Below the pieces are notes generated by a model. It saw only the letters and a program-made list of their open reading frames with translations. It was not told the DNA's origin and made no database searches. From Oceanospirillaceae bacterium (GTDB lineage Bacteria > Pseudomonadota > Gammaproteobacteria > Pseudomonadales > Litoribrevibacteraceae), in NCBI GenBank assembly GCA_015665455.1, contig JADFAD010000009.1:124001-188000 (forward strand): a DNA stretch of 64,000 nucleotides, in the 5' to 3' direction. This document shows, piece by piece, positions 18,448-27,874 of the stretch; positions within the stretch are counted from its first letter, which is position 1; every line of letters starts with the position of its first letter. A program made the translations under genes and the position numbers.

Positions 18448-20343
18448 TTAAAGAACCAAATCGTTAAAGTACGCTTTAAATTCTTGTTTATTGACTTCAC
18501 CAACAATACGCCCAACCTGATCACCCTTTGCATCATAAAACAAAAATGCAGGAGGACCGAATAACTGTTGCGCCTTCAAGAAAGCTGCATTTTCAGGGGT
18601 CACATCAGTTATATCCACTTTGATCAGTTCAACAGCGGACATCATGGATATAACATCCGGCCGCTTCAGAATCTCCTCTTCCATTACAAAACAAGAGACA
18701 CACCAATCAGCCAAAACATCCAGCATCACCGGCTTACCTGCTGCCTTCGCACTTTCTAGAGCAAGAGACAAGTCTTGACCCGTAGATACCGTAATGGCAT
18801 TCAACTCCACCGACTGATTTTCAACCGAACCAGAAGTAGAAGCAAAGAACCCCAAAGGCTCAAAGAAGCTTGCCCTGCCTGAAAAGCCTGATGCCAACAA
18901 CGACATCGAATACATAAGCACAACCAAAACAACACCACGATAAAGCCCGTTCGTAGCTGAGCTTAATGCTCCTGCCCAAACCGCGTAAACGAAAAGAATT
19001 GCACCTGCTATTAATGCCAAAACCTCAACAGAAAGAAGGTGTTTTACGAGATATAACGCCATTAATAACAGCATCACGCCAAACAGCGCCTTAACCTGCT
19101 CCATCCAAGCACCCGCTTTAGGTAACGCATTTCTGCCGCCTAACACAATAGCAACGAGCGGCAATCCCATCCCTAACGCCATTGAAAATAATGCAGCACC
19201 ACCTAAAAACATATCCTGCGTTGTACTTATGTAAATCAAAACGCCCGCTAAAGGGCCTGAAACGCAAGGAGATACGACCAGGGCTGAAATCACGCCCAGC
19301 ACCAAACAGCCAATTAAGCCATGATTTCTCGATCCATCCCCTACACCCAGCAAACGATTGCGAAGCACCTCAGGCAATTGAAGCTCATACAACCCAAACA
19401 TAGACAACGCCAGCGCAACGAATATTGCGGCAAACACACCAACCACGACAGGTTGCTGCAACCAAGCCTGCATCTGCACAGCGTCACCCAGCCCAGCCAT
19501 CGCCACACCAAGAGCACTGTAAGTTATCGCCATACCAAGCACATAAACCAAAGCCGCGATTGCAGGAGACCCTTTACTTTCGCCTTGATGATTCACAACG
19601 ACAGAACTGAGAATCGGCAGCATAGGCAGCACACACGGAGTGAAAGCCAAACCTAAACCGATACCAAAAAACAGCAGCAACGTCCAAAACAAGCCATCCT
19701 GCCCTAATGTAGATACGCCATTGCCAGATGCGCCAGAAGCTAACGCTTTAACTTCTTTGGATAAAACAGCATCTTTTGATAAGGAAGAACTTTCTGATAA
19801 TAGAGCAACATCCTGAGGCTTATCACTGCCAACTGGAGACTCACCAAACGATGATGCCGCTTTCCCATCCCAATAAGCATCACGAGTGGTTGGCGGATAA
19901 CACAGCCCTGCATCAGCACACCCCTGATAACGGACTTTTAAATCCCCTGCCTTTTCCGGGCTAACAGTAACGGCCCAGCCATCATAGAAGACTTCAACCA
20001 AACCAAAAGCAGGGTCATCCTTAGTCACAGAACGACCTTCAGATGTTACAAATGGCAGTGTATTGCCATTTGAGTCTTTGACTGACAACCTATTTTGATA
20101 AAGGTAGTATCCATCGGTCACTTTCCAGCGCAGGGTCAATTCGTCACGCCCAGTCACCTCAGACTGAAACACAAACGCCTCATCCACAGGCAAGAACTCG
20201 GGTTCAGAAGACTCGAAAAGGTTTAAACCTCCGCTTTTTCCTCCCCACAAACTGCCCTGCTCTGCATTCACAGCACCAGCAAAAAACACAAACACCAAGG
20301 AAAATAACGCCAAATATACTTTACCAAACCGCACTGCAATCAT
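18448..20343 (-). CDS. dsbD: Thiol:disulfide interchange protein DsbD
   Basis: DsbD carries electrons from cytoplasmic thioredoxin across the inner membrane to periplasmic disulfide isomerases and cytochrome c maturation. The 631 residues show a signal peptide (about 1-27), an N-terminal alpha domain with the cysteine pair in QGCADAGLCYPP, and an eight-helix CcdA-like core with cysteines in FTPCVLPMLP and SPCVSGPLAG. The C-terminal thioredoxin domain has WCVSC near residue 548. All six redox cysteines are present. The ATG start has only a weak purine stretch upstream. It converges on csiV. Confidence 0.95.
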   Translation of the reverse strand: MIAVRFGKVYLALFSLVFVFFAGAVNAEQGSLWGGKSGGLNLFESSEPEFLPVDEAFVFQSEVTGRDELTLRWKVTDGYYLYQNRLSVKDSNGNTLPFVTSEGRSVTKDDPAFGLVEVFYDGWAVTVSPEKAGDLKVRYQGCADAGLCYPPTTRDAYWDGKAASSFGESPVGSDKPQDVALLSESSSLSKDAVLSKEVKALASGASGNGVSTLGQDGLFWTLLLFFGIGLGLAFTPCVLPMLPILSSVVVNHQGESKGSPAIAALVYVLGMAITYSALGVAMAGLGDAVQMQAWLQQPVVVGVFAAIFVALALSMFGLYELQLPEVLRNRLLGVGDGSRNHGLIGCLVLGVISALVVSPCVSGPLAGVLIYISTTQDMFLGGAALFSMALGMGLPLVAIVLGGRNALPKAGAWMEQVKALFGVMLLLMALYLVKHLLSVEVLALIAGAILFVYAVWAGALSSATNGLYRGVVLVVLMYSMSLLASGFSGRASFFEPLGFFASTSGSVENQSVELNAITVSTGQDLSLALESAKAAGKPVMLDVLADWCVSCFVMEEEILKRPDVISMMSAVELIKVDITDVTPENAAFLKAQQLFGPPAFLFYDAKGDQVGRIVGEVNKQEFKAYFNDLVL

Positions 20344-20407
20344 AACCAGTTAATTCTCAGTCGCTTATACACATATTGAGTGGACTTAAGAGCCTTCATT
20401 AAGTTCC

Positions 20408-21526
20408 CTATTCCTGAACACCTTTCAATGCCCCCTCAGGGAAGTGTAATGTGTGCGTTGGAAAAGCCATGTCCGCACCATGCTTATGAACGACATCCAT
20501 AATCTGCAATAAAACTTTCTCTTTCACTTTGTGATACTCAACCCAATCCGTTGTTTTAGTGAAGGTATAAACGAAAAAGTCTAAAGAATGTGCTCCAAAC
20601 GCATTAAAATTCACAATCAGAGTTTGGTTAGTGTCAATATCAGGATGATTCTTAAGTAACGATCGAACTTCTTCAACGATGACAGGGACAGACTTAGCGT
20701 CATCATATCTCAAACCGATCGTTTCATAGATTCGTCTATTGAGCATACGAGACGGGTTTTCAACGGAGATACTTGCGAACGTAGAATTCGGCACATACAA
20801 AGGGCGTTTATCAAACGTACGAATGCGTGTTAAACGCCACCCGATATCCTCTACGGTCCCTTCAATGTTTTTATCTGGTGAACGAACCCAATCCCCTACT
20901 TTAAAAGGACGATCAAGATAGATCATCAAACCACCAAAAAAGTTAGCCAGAAGATCCTTAGCTGCGAAACCAACGGCAATACCACCGATACCACCAAAAG
21001 CTAGAATCCCAGAAACAGACACACCTATGGTTTGCAACACAACAAGACACGCAACAATATAAACAGCAGCTTTGAAGGCTTTCCCTAAGGCATGAACTGT
21101 CGTTAGATCCATTGGCTTTTTAAGTCGAGAAGGATCAATAAGCACTTTCTCTGCTTGCTTAATAAAGCGTAATGAAAACCAACACAAGATCAAAACCACA
21201 AATAAGGTATAGCGTTCAGGCTGTATATAATCGATAACAGAGGAGACCGCATTCTGCTTTGAATTTTGCTCAACAACATCAAAAGACATAATCGCTGCAA
21301 TAATCCAGACAGACGCTTTAGCAGGTTTCCTGATGGCGTATATTAACGAATCATCCCAGAGTGTTTGAGTCTTTACTGTCTGCGATTCAGCAACATTCAG
21401 CATTTGATTAATGATGAAACTGGCAATTCCAGCGACCATAAAAATTGCTAATACAATCCAAATCCAGCTAAAACCAGCTGACCAACTCAACCAAGCTTGG
21501 CCAAGAATCCAATCTTCCATGGTCAT
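20408..21526 (-). CDS. MscS-family mechanosensitive channel
   Basis: A 372-residue membrane protein with four or five helices. The pore-lining segment AFGGIGGIAVGFAAKDLLANFFGG and the following beta-domain entry DRPFKVGDWVRSP are classic MscS signatures. A soluble C-terminal domain follows. It probably opens under membrane tension to release osmolytes. The ATG at 21526 (MTMEDWIL) has AGGAG eight bases upstream and replaces a longer TTG frame. The N-terminal helices are more numerous than in E. coli MscS, closer to YnaI/YbdG-type paralogues; which one cannot be told from this. It is monocistronic or follows the upstream kinase-like gene. Confidence 0.9.
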   Translation of the reverse strand: MTMEDWILGQAWLSWSAGFSWIWIVLAIFMVAGIASFIINQMLNVAESQTVKTQTLWDDSLIYAIRKPAKASVWIIAAIMSFDVVEQNSKQNAVSSVIDYIQPERYTLFVVLILCWFSLRFIKQAEKVLIDPSRLKKPMDLTTVHALGKAFKAAVYIVACLVVLQTIGVSVSGILAFGGIGGIAVGFAAKDLLANFFGGLMIYLDRPFKVGDWVRSPDKNIEGTVEDIGWRLTRIRTFDKRPLYVPNSTFASISVENPSRMLNRRIYETIGLRYDDAKSVPVIVEEVRSLLKNHPDIDTNQTLIVNFNAFGAHSLDFFVYTFTKTTDWVEYHKVKEKVLLQIMDVVHKHGADMAFPTHTLHFPEGALKGVQE

Positions 21527-21614
21527 AAAGTAATCTCCTAGCAAATAACGTCATTACAATTAACTTTCACGCTATCATCCACATTCACCGACAAATTGCA
21601 AAATCGGTCTAACG

Positions 21615-22457
21615 TCACGTCAGCTTTCTAACCCTTGACCACATTTTTTCTAGCAATCGATTGGCTTCACAGGCAACCCCTAGAGATTTGGTGAACACCT
21701 CTTTCGGTAGGACTTTAAAACGAGGTAATGCATAAACTGAATCCACTGAAGCGCCAAATTTAATCACCAAGGAGGCAGCGTCACTCCACGGATTACCAAT
21801 ACCGCTATATTCCCAATCAATAAGGGTTAAACTCTCACCCTCTTTAACCACATTCCCAGGATGAAAATCATGATGAGCAAGACAACTGCCTACATCTGGC
21901 AGCTCACACCACAGGCGATCTAAATGATGAACATATTCTATGTATTGTTGATCATTATGTTTTTGGAACGCGGATAAGTATTTTAAAAGTAATGCTTCGT
22001 AGCTAAAGCTCGGGCCATCCGTTATCTGTTGCATCTCAGCAACCACAGACAAAACATCCCCCATATTTATTTCTGAAGGCGCCAACTCAGGCTGCCCATG
22101 ATAACTCATAAGCAACCACCCTTTACGAGGATTATTATGAATGACCAGCGGAGACCAAGAGTAACTGCGGATAGACTTTAAAACTTGACCTTCCATTTCT
22201 CTAGACGCACCAAACGCCACTTTTTTTGATATATTGACTCTTAGAATCAGTTGATCTGACACCAAGTCTCGAGAGTAATCAGAAAGTCCAAGCGTGCTCA
22301 TGTATTGCTTAACCGCTTTAAACGACAAACTACTGCACTGAGCTCTATAAATTCGATTAGACCCTAAGACCTCATCATTGGAGCACTCACTTAATTGCGC
22401 CCACTCAAAATCAGCGTTCACTAAATCGCTAACCTGCTCAAAAATAACATAATTCAT
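21615..22457 (-). CDS. Choline/aminoglycoside kinase-like phosphotransferase
   Basis: A 280-residue cytosolic protein of the APH/choline-kinase fold. The catalytic loop is CLAHHDFHPGNVV near residue 193 (catalytic Asp and Asn present), followed by LTLIDWEYSGIGNPWSDAA, which carries the metal-binding aspartate. LRVNISKK is a weak N-terminal nucleotide-binding region. The D-F-H-P-G-N and IDWEYSG pattern is closest to the LicA/choline kinase branch, but the substrate cannot be assigned. The ATG start has AAGG six bases upstream. The same-strand channel gene lies about 90 bases downstream, so cotranscription is possible. Confidence 0.8.
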   Translation of the reverse strand: MNYVIFEQVSDLVNADFEWAQLSECSNDEVLGSNRIYRAQCSSLSFKAVKQYMSTLGLSDYSRDLVSDQLILRVNISKKVAFGASREMEGQVLKSIRSYSWSPLVIHNNPRKGWLLMSYHGQPELAPSEINMGDVLSVVAEMQQITDGPSFSYEALLLKYLSAFQKHNDQQYIEYVHHLDRLWCELPDVGSCLAHHDFHPGNVVKEGESLTLIDWEYSGIGNPWSDAASLVIKFGASVDSVYALPRFKVLPKEVFTKSLGVACEANRLLEKMWSRVRKLT

Positions 22458-23011
22458 AATCAGCCTTCACAACCAGTCACTGCTCTGTGTTTACTCCATT
22501 TAATAAACAGAATAGACGCAATGCAGAATAACAAACGCCATGAATACAAAAGGTGATGTAAATCAGAAGCCAATCAATTCAAAATGAGTAAACGCACCCC
22601 AAGAATCGTTTCCAAACAAACACTCAACGAGTGACCTTTACGGAAAGTAAACCTGAAATAAAGAACAGAGATATTCAAGGTAAGCCTAACTTAAGAATCA
22701 AATAGAAATCACACTAGCGGAGATAAGAATGAGCGCTGCAACACCCAATAATAAGTGACAAACGTCGCAAGATTTTCTAAGGGTTTTGATATTCAAAAAA
22801 CAAACTCCATACAACAAAATTCATGCACACTAAATTACTCCACCCAACCTTTATTCCAATGCGTCATCTCCCACAAACCTTGTGAGACATTCTTAATATT
22901 TCATCAACCCAAGCGGTTTGATTTTCAATCAAACAAGATTCCAACTGCTACAATTATTACGAAGAGCCCTTTACGCTCATCCTCTTTTAGAATCATTGGG
23001 AGAACACGATT
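22458..23011. other. 554-base intergenic region, no gene seen
   Basis: AT-rich sequence between the divergent kinase-like and YbaK-like genes, so it should hold both promoters. I see no plausible reading frame with a ribosome-binding site, no tRNA cloverleaf and no strong hairpin. Open frames here lack any family resemblance and one overlaps the YbaK-like gene out of frame. Confidence 0.5.
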
Positions 23012-23539
23012 ATGTCCATTGCTCATAATCTGGCCACCTACCTCGATGACCAGGCAATACAGTATTCAACAATCCATCACCCAGAAAGCAGCACATCTCA
23101 AGACAGCGCACGATCAGCCAACATCCCCATGCACCAAATGGTAAAAGCGATACTTTTAAGGCACAACAATAACTACATTGTGGCTTTGATCCCCTCCGAT
23201 CATCGACTAGACCTATCTGAAATAAATCATCAACTGCACTCCCATTGGTCCATGGCAAACCAACAAGAGCTACTGAAAATGTTTCAAGATTGCCAACCAG
23301 GTTCCGTTCCTGCGGTACCTGCTGCATACCACCTATCTGCCATATGGGATTCATCCTTAGCTGAAAATGACCACATATACATGGAATCAGGTGATAATGA
23401 AGAGCTTATATCCATGTCCAACAGGCAATTTATGTCACTTGTTTCTATTCAGGACAAAGGCATTTTCAGTCACCCTGCAGGAGGCTACCCCCCTGCAAGC
23501 GCCCAATTCGACGCAGAAGACAATGGCGCAGAGTTTTAA
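23012..23539 (+). CDS. YbaK/ProX-type aminoacyl-tRNA deacylase domain protein
   Basis: A 175-residue protein of the YbaK/EbsC fold, whose members hydrolyse mischarged tRNAs in trans. Family features are the early IQYSTIHHPES strand, the lysine in QMVKAILLRHNN (the catalytic lysine position), ALIPSDHRLDLSEIN, and the CQPGSVPAVP loop that replaces the G-x-x-P loop. The tail (about 35 residues ending DAEDNGAEF) is acidic. The ATG has GGGAG upstream. Which tRNA is edited is unknown. It is followed by an 11-bp hairpin. Confidence 0.82.
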   Translation: MSIAHNLATYLDDQAIQYSTIHHPESSTSQDSARSANIPMHQMVKAILLRHNNNYIVALIPSDHRLDLSEINHQLHSHWSMANQQELLKMFQDCQPGSVPAVPAAYHLSAIWDSSLAENDHIYMESGDNEELISMSNRQFMSLVSIQDKGIFSHPAGGYPPASAQFDAEDNGAEF

Positions 23540-23552
23540 CTCCCTTTCTTTC

Positions 23553-23579
23553 CACTGAGACCCTCCATGGGTCTCAGTG
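23553..23579 (+). terminator. Hairpin after the YbaK-like gene
   Basis: CACTGAGACCC and GGGTCTCAGTG pair perfectly over 11 bp with a 5-base loop, 14 bases after the stop codon. A T-run is missing, so termination is probable rather than certain. Confidence 0.5.
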
Positions 23580-23671
23580 AAACACGCCCCCAACATAAAA
23601 ATAATTTAAACATTCATTTGAATTTTTCTTAATTTAAGAGTACAACTGTAAGCTGAATTAAGGAGATAGAT

Positions 23672-24832
23672 ATGAATACCTCATTAAAACTCGATAAAAA
23701 AGATATTAATCATAAGCTTAAAGACAAAGCCATTAAAAACCTGAACCTTTCTTTAGTGAACAACAGTTCGCTTAAATCTTATTTCGAGCCTCTAATTCAG
23801 CCATTCGCACCTAAGTGGAGTACCTCCCTTTTCAGAGCAAAAGTAACTAAGGTTTCTCGACTAACAAACAATGTAATATCGATTCGACTAAAAACGTCAA
23901 AACAATGGACTGGATTTAAACCAGGACAGTACATCGAGCTGACCACTGAAATTGAAGGCGCTGCCGTTACTCGGTGCTTCAGCATCTCTTCCAGTAAAGA
24001 CGTCTGGAAAAGCAAACGACGCATTGAATTAACCATAAGAGAACAAGACCAAGGCCGAGTTACACCTTGGCTAATTTCAGGGATCAAAGAAAAAACTTAC
24101 GTTCAAATATCTAAAGCACAAGGTGAGTTCACATTAGGAAACGCCCCAGCAAATAAGTTGTTCATTGCGGCTGGAACAGGAATCACGCCTATTATCAGTA
24201 TGCTATCGAGCAAAGTGGTACGTTCAGATATTAAGAACATTGATTTAATTTACTTTGCTCGCAGCGAACACATCTTTAAAGACCGATTGGTAAGCCTTGC
24301 AAACTTAAGAAAAAAACAAAACCTCCCTCCGATCAACCTACACTTCATTGACACAAATGAAGACGGTCGCATATCGCTTAATTTACTGAAAAATGCGTGT
24401 TCGGATTTCCAAGACAGAGAAGCGTACCTGTGTGGCCCAGGTGGAATGATCAACGAAACCCGAGACCTTTTAGAATCTCAAGGCGTTTCTCAACACCAAA
24501 TACATCACGAATACTTTGGCCCCACTCAAAACCATAAAATGCTTGAGACTTTATCCAAAGCGAATGTCGAACCGCGTGAAGTTGCTTTCCACTCGAAGCA
24601 AAGCACAACCCAAGTCACCTCTAACTCAAACGCAACACTGCTTGAGCTGGCAGAAACGGCTGAATTAAATCCAAGCTATGGATGCCGAATGGGGGTATGC
24701 CATCAATGCAAATGCACCAAAAAGAGCGGCGTAGTTATTAACTCTTTAACAGGCAGACCTTCCGACACAGGGGAAGAAGAAATACAGATGTGTATTTCAA
24801 TCCCTGCTGGCAACGTACAAATCGAAATTTAG
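23672..24832 (+). CDS. Ferredoxin/flavodoxin reductase with C-terminal 2Fe-2S domain, desaturase partner
   Basis: A 386-residue electron-transfer protein. After a basic N-terminal stretch of about 50 residues comes an FNR-type FAD domain (GFKPGQYIELTTEIEG, RCFSISSS), an NAD(P) domain (AAGTGITPIISML, YLCGPGGMI) and a plant-type ferredoxin domain with GCRMGVCHQCKC and a final cysteine in IQMCISIP. It should pass electrons from NAD(P)H to the desaturase encoded 20 bases downstream. This pairing is known for Pseudomonas DesB/PA4889-type and mycobacterial DesA3 systems. The start ATG has AAGGAGATAG just upstream. No TetR regulator of the DesT kind is next to it. Confidence 0.9.
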   Translation: MNTSLKLDKKDINHKLKDKAIKNLNLSLVNNSSLKSYFEPLIQPFAPKWSTSLFRAKVTKVSRLTNNVISIRLKTSKQWTGFKPGQYIELTTEIEGAAVTRCFSISSSKDVWKSKRRIELTIREQDQGRVTPWLISGIKEKTYVQISKAQGEFTLGNAPANKLFIAAGTGITPIISMLSSKVVRSDIKNIDLIYFARSEHIFKDRLVSLANLRKKQNLPPINLHFIDTNEDGRISLNLLKNACSDFQDREAYLCGPGGMINETRDLLESQGVSQHQIHHEYFGPTQNHKMLETLSKANVEPREVAFHSKQSTTQVTSNSNATLLELAETAELNPSYGCRMGVCHQCKCTKKSGVVINSLTGRPSDTGEEEIQMCISIPAGNVQIEI

Positions 24833-24852
24833 ACAGGTATCAGACAATCACG

Positions 24853-25977
24853 ATGAACAACACACAATTCAATCAAACAACAGATTTAATCTCACCCGAG
24901 AAAAGTAAATCACTGGAAAAAGATTTAACTGAACTCAGAGAGCGAACAATGAGTAAAGTCGGCCAAGTTGATGCAAACTATATTCGTCGCATGGTTAGGA
25001 TTGATCGCTGGAGTGGGATAGTCGGTCGTATTTCAATGGTTCTGGGCTTTATCCATCCTTTATTTTGGGTTCTGGGCGTGGCTTTGCTTGCGCTGTCTAA
25101 GATACTAAATAACATGGAAGTTGGGCATAATGTCATGCATGGTCAGTATGACTTCATGAACGACCCACATATAAATTCCCGAACGTTTGACTGGGACAAC
25201 GCCGGCGATTCAGACTCATGGCGCCATTATCACAACTACGAGCACCATACTTACACAAATATTATCGGCAAGGATCGGGACTTTGGTTATGGCCTTCTAC
25301 GTCTAAGTAATGACCTACCTTGGCGACTTAAAAACACGTTTCAATTTGGAGTATACATGCTGCTGAGCATTCTCTTTGAATGGGGTGTCGCTTATCATGA
25401 ACTGGCAGGTGATAGAGTTTTCAGTAAAAAGAAAAACTCACGAAAAAAGCGTCTATCAGCAGAAGATCTAAAACGTGCATTTTTCAGTAAAGCAGGCCGT
25501 CAAATCTTTAAAGATTATGTATTTTTTCCACTGATTGCTGGCCCGATGTTCCTCCCCGTATTACTGGGTAACTTATTAGCGAACATCATTAGGAACTTAT
25601 GGACATCAACCATTATTTTTTGCGGACATTTCACAGAAGACGTTCATACATTCACACAGGAACAATGTGAAAATGAAACAAAAGGTCAATGGTATCATCG
25701 CCAAATGCTGGGCTCTTCAAACATTGAAGGCAAGCGCTGGTTCCATATCCTAACAGGTCATTTGAGCTGCCAAATTGAGCATCATTTATTCCCTGATGTA
25801 CCAGCACATCGATACGTTGACATGTCGAAAGAAGTTCAAGAAATTGCCAAAAAACACGGCATCCCATACAACACAGGTGGTTTTGCCAAACAATACGCTA
25901 CCGTTCTAAAACGTGTCATTAAGTACTCTTTCCCTCAGAAACCTGATAATACAAATGGAATGACAGCGGCCAATTAA
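24853..25977 (+). CDS. Membrane fatty acid (acyl-CoA/acyl-lipid) desaturase, QIEHH type
   Basis: A 374-residue di-iron membrane desaturase. The three histidine boxes are GHNVMH near residue 91, HNYEHH near 125 and QIEHH near 305. Hydrophobic hairpins lie at about 55-85, 165-185 and 235-265. The glutamine in the last box (QxxHH) is typical of the linoleoyl-CoA/delta-6 and DesA3 group, but does not by itself fix the position of the double bond. The ATG at 24853 was chosen over an upstream frame that overlaps the reductase. The transcript ends in a good terminator. Confidence 0.88.
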   Translation: MNNTQFNQTTDLISPEKSKSLEKDLTELRERTMSKVGQVDANYIRRMVRIDRWSGIVGRISMVLGFIHPLFWVLGVALLALSKILNNMEVGHNVMHGQYDFMNDPHINSRTFDWDNAGDSDSWRHYHNYEHHTYTNIIGKDRDFGYGLLRLSNDLPWRLKNTFQFGVYMLLSILFEWGVAYHELAGDRVFSKKKNSRKKRLSAEDLKRAFFSKAGRQIFKDYVFFPLIAGPMFLPVLLGNLLANIIRNLWTSTIIFCGHFTEDVHTFTQEQCENETKGQWYHRQMLGSSNIEGKRWFHILTGHLSCQIEHHLFPDVPAHRYVDMSKEVQEIAKKHGIPYNTGGFAKQYATVLKRVIKYSFPQKPDNTNGMTAAN

Positions 25978-25987
25978 GAAGCCCCAC

Positions 25988-26018
25988 AAGTAGGATTGGG
26001 AATATCTCAGTCCTACTT
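25988..26018 (+). terminator. Terminator after the desaturase
   Basis: Arms 25988-26001 and 26005-26018 pair over 14 positions with two G-U wobbles around a 3-base loop, followed by CTTATATT. It starts ten bases after the desaturase stop. Confidence 0.75.
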
Positions 26019-26161
26019 CTTATATTACTTTGTGAGTGCCATCGCCACTTACTTTTCGTTACCATATGTCGTCAATGAACATCCAATCCGTTGGCTAAAA
26101 GTCCCCCTCTAACATACACTTTAATGAGTGTTTGATTCGAAATTGGGACGGCTATTTTTCA

Positions 26162-27841
26162 ATGAAGAAGAATTTGTTATTTTGGCCCTGTATTGGGCTA
26201 CTATTACTGGCGTTAGTATCAGGAATCCTCATGGAACGAGCATTCCAAAGTTGGTTTTTAAAACATACCGACGAACAACTGTCCAACCTAGTTCAAGCCA
26301 CTAAAGTCATGCTGGGCAAAACCTATCACGACAATCAAATTCCACGTCTTGATCGAATCACCGATGAACTTAACGAAATACGTCCTGACTACAGAATAAT
26401 GCTCCTTAAAGTGGATGGCACGGTCGTTGGTGACTCTAAACTCACGCCCTCGGAAATACTCCACGTAGAGAACCATGCCCAGCGCAGCGAAATACAACAA
26501 GCCACAAAACAAGGAAGCGGTAAAAGTCAGCGTTTCAACAAAGCCATGGACGACACCCTAATTTTCTATGCCGAAGCGTTTCAAGATGAAAACTTTAACG
26601 GCGTTATTCGTGTGTCCACATCAACAGAAAATATGACGTCTGCATTATGGGCACTACGATCTCTATTAGCGCTCATATTTCTTGCCGCTTCTGTTCTTCT
26701 AGCCGTACTCATGGTCATGTCACAACGATCTTTAAACCAACACATTGCTCAAGAACGAGAAGTGCTTGAGGAGCGTGTGGCGGAACGGACGCGAGAAGTA
26801 GAGTTACTGCATCGTCTAGCGAATATGCTTGCTGCGTGTAATACCATGACGGAAGCTCAACAAGTGGTTGGAGATATCGTTCCTCGTTTACTAGGGGACA
26901 TAAACGGCGCCATCGCATTAATTCGTACCTCACGTAATCAGCTTGAAATTAAGCTGGATTGGGGCGGAACCTGGCCAGGAGAAAAAACCTATTCACCCGA
27001 AGAATGCTGGGCCCTTCGCAAAGGCAAGTTCCACTTAGCAAACGACGACCACACAACGCTACCTTGTAAGCACATGTCTACGGTGGGTGGCGACCAAACA
27101 CTCTGCATCCCTCTTATTGCACACGGAAACACCATAGGTATTCTTCACCTGTATCTCAAAGACATCGAACTGTGTCACGATAAACAGCAAGTCGCGTTTA
27201 CCATCGGCGAGCATTTAGGCCTTGCACTGGCGAACCTGAACTTACAAGATAAACTCCGTGAACAAGCCATACGAGATCCATTGACCGGTCTATACAACCG
27301 TCGCTTCTTGGAAGAAAGCCTTGAACATGAAATCATGCGTGCGCAGCGCCGTAAGCAGTGCCTATCCATTCTTATGCTCGACGTGGATCACTTCAAACGA
27401 TTTAATGATACCTTCGGTCACGATGCTGGTGATTACGTTTTAAAATCATTAGGAAGCTTACTTACAGAGGGGACTCGCGGGGAAGACGTAGTCTGTCGTG
27501 TCGGTGGTGAAGAACTCGCTATTGTGTTGCCAGAAACAGGGCCCGAGGGTGCAGCAACGCTTGCAGCCAAACTGTGCGAGACAGTGCGCGAAATGCACTT
27601 AAACTTTCATGCTCAATCACTGGGTCAATTGACCGTCTCTATCGGGATTTCCACTTACCCTCATCAAGGTGATAAAGGCGATATATTACTTAAAGCTGCG
27701 GACGTTGCCCTCTATGAAGCAAAAGAATCGGGCCGTGATCGCTTTTGCCAATCTAATGAAGTATTCGAACCAATGCTGGCAAACACCAAGTCTTTGGTCG
27801 ATAAAATCATGGACAACGCCATAGACACTGATCCTACATAA
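26162..27841 (+). CDS. Membrane diguanylate cyclase with periplasmic sensor, GAF and GGDEF domains
   Basis: Makes cyclic di-GMP from two GTP. From the ATG at 26162 (559 residues): transmembrane helix at about 6-25, a periplasmic PAS-like sensor of about 135 residues resembling PhoR-type sensors (LLKVDGTVVGDS), a second helix near 165-190, a coiled coil, a GAF domain around 215-370, and a GGDEF domain. The active-site motif is GGEEL near 447, which is catalytically competent, and an RGED at the RxxD inhibitory-site position sits five residues before it. An in-frame TTG ten codons upstream is the alternative start; GGGACGG precedes the ATG. Confidence 0.9.
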   Translation: MKKNLLFWPCIGLLLLALVSGILMERAFQSWFLKHTDEQLSNLVQATKVMLGKTYHDNQIPRLDRITDELNEIRPDYRIMLLKVDGTVVGDSKLTPSEILHVENHAQRSEIQQATKQGSGKSQRFNKAMDDTLIFYAEAFQDENFNGVIRVSTSTENMTSALWALRSLLALIFLAASVLLAVLMVMSQRSLNQHIAQEREVLEERVAERTREVELLHRLANMLAACNTMTEAQQVVGDIVPRLLGDINGAIALIRTSRNQLEIKLDWGGTWPGEKTYSPEECWALRKGKFHLANDDHTTLPCKHMSTVGGDQTLCIPLIAHGNTIGILHLYLKDIELCHDKQQVAFTIGEHLGLALANLNLQDKLREQAIRDPLTGLYNRRFLEESLEHEIMRAQRRKQCLSILMLDVDHFKRFNDTFGHDAGDYVLKSLGSLLTEGTRGEDVVCRVGGEELAIVLPETGPEGAATLAAKLCETVREMHLNFHAQSLGQLTVSIGISTYPHQGDKGDILLKAADVALYEAKESGRDRFCQSNEVFEPMLANTKSLVDKIMDNAIDTDPT

Positions 27842-27854
27842 CCGTTTGTAAAGC

Positions 27855-27874
27855 AACCGACGTTATTGTCGGTT
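27855..27874 (+). terminator. Small hairpin between convergent genes
   Basis: AACCGAC and GTCGGTT form a 7-bp stem with a 6-base loop. The right arm overlaps the last codons of the minus-strand small membrane-protein gene. No long T-run follows, so it is a weak terminator candidate. Confidence 0.35.

Noticed and set aside
22755-23144. 129-codon plus-strand open frame
   Set aside because: It overlaps the well-supported YbaK-like gene in another frame, has no SD and has no recognisable protein features.
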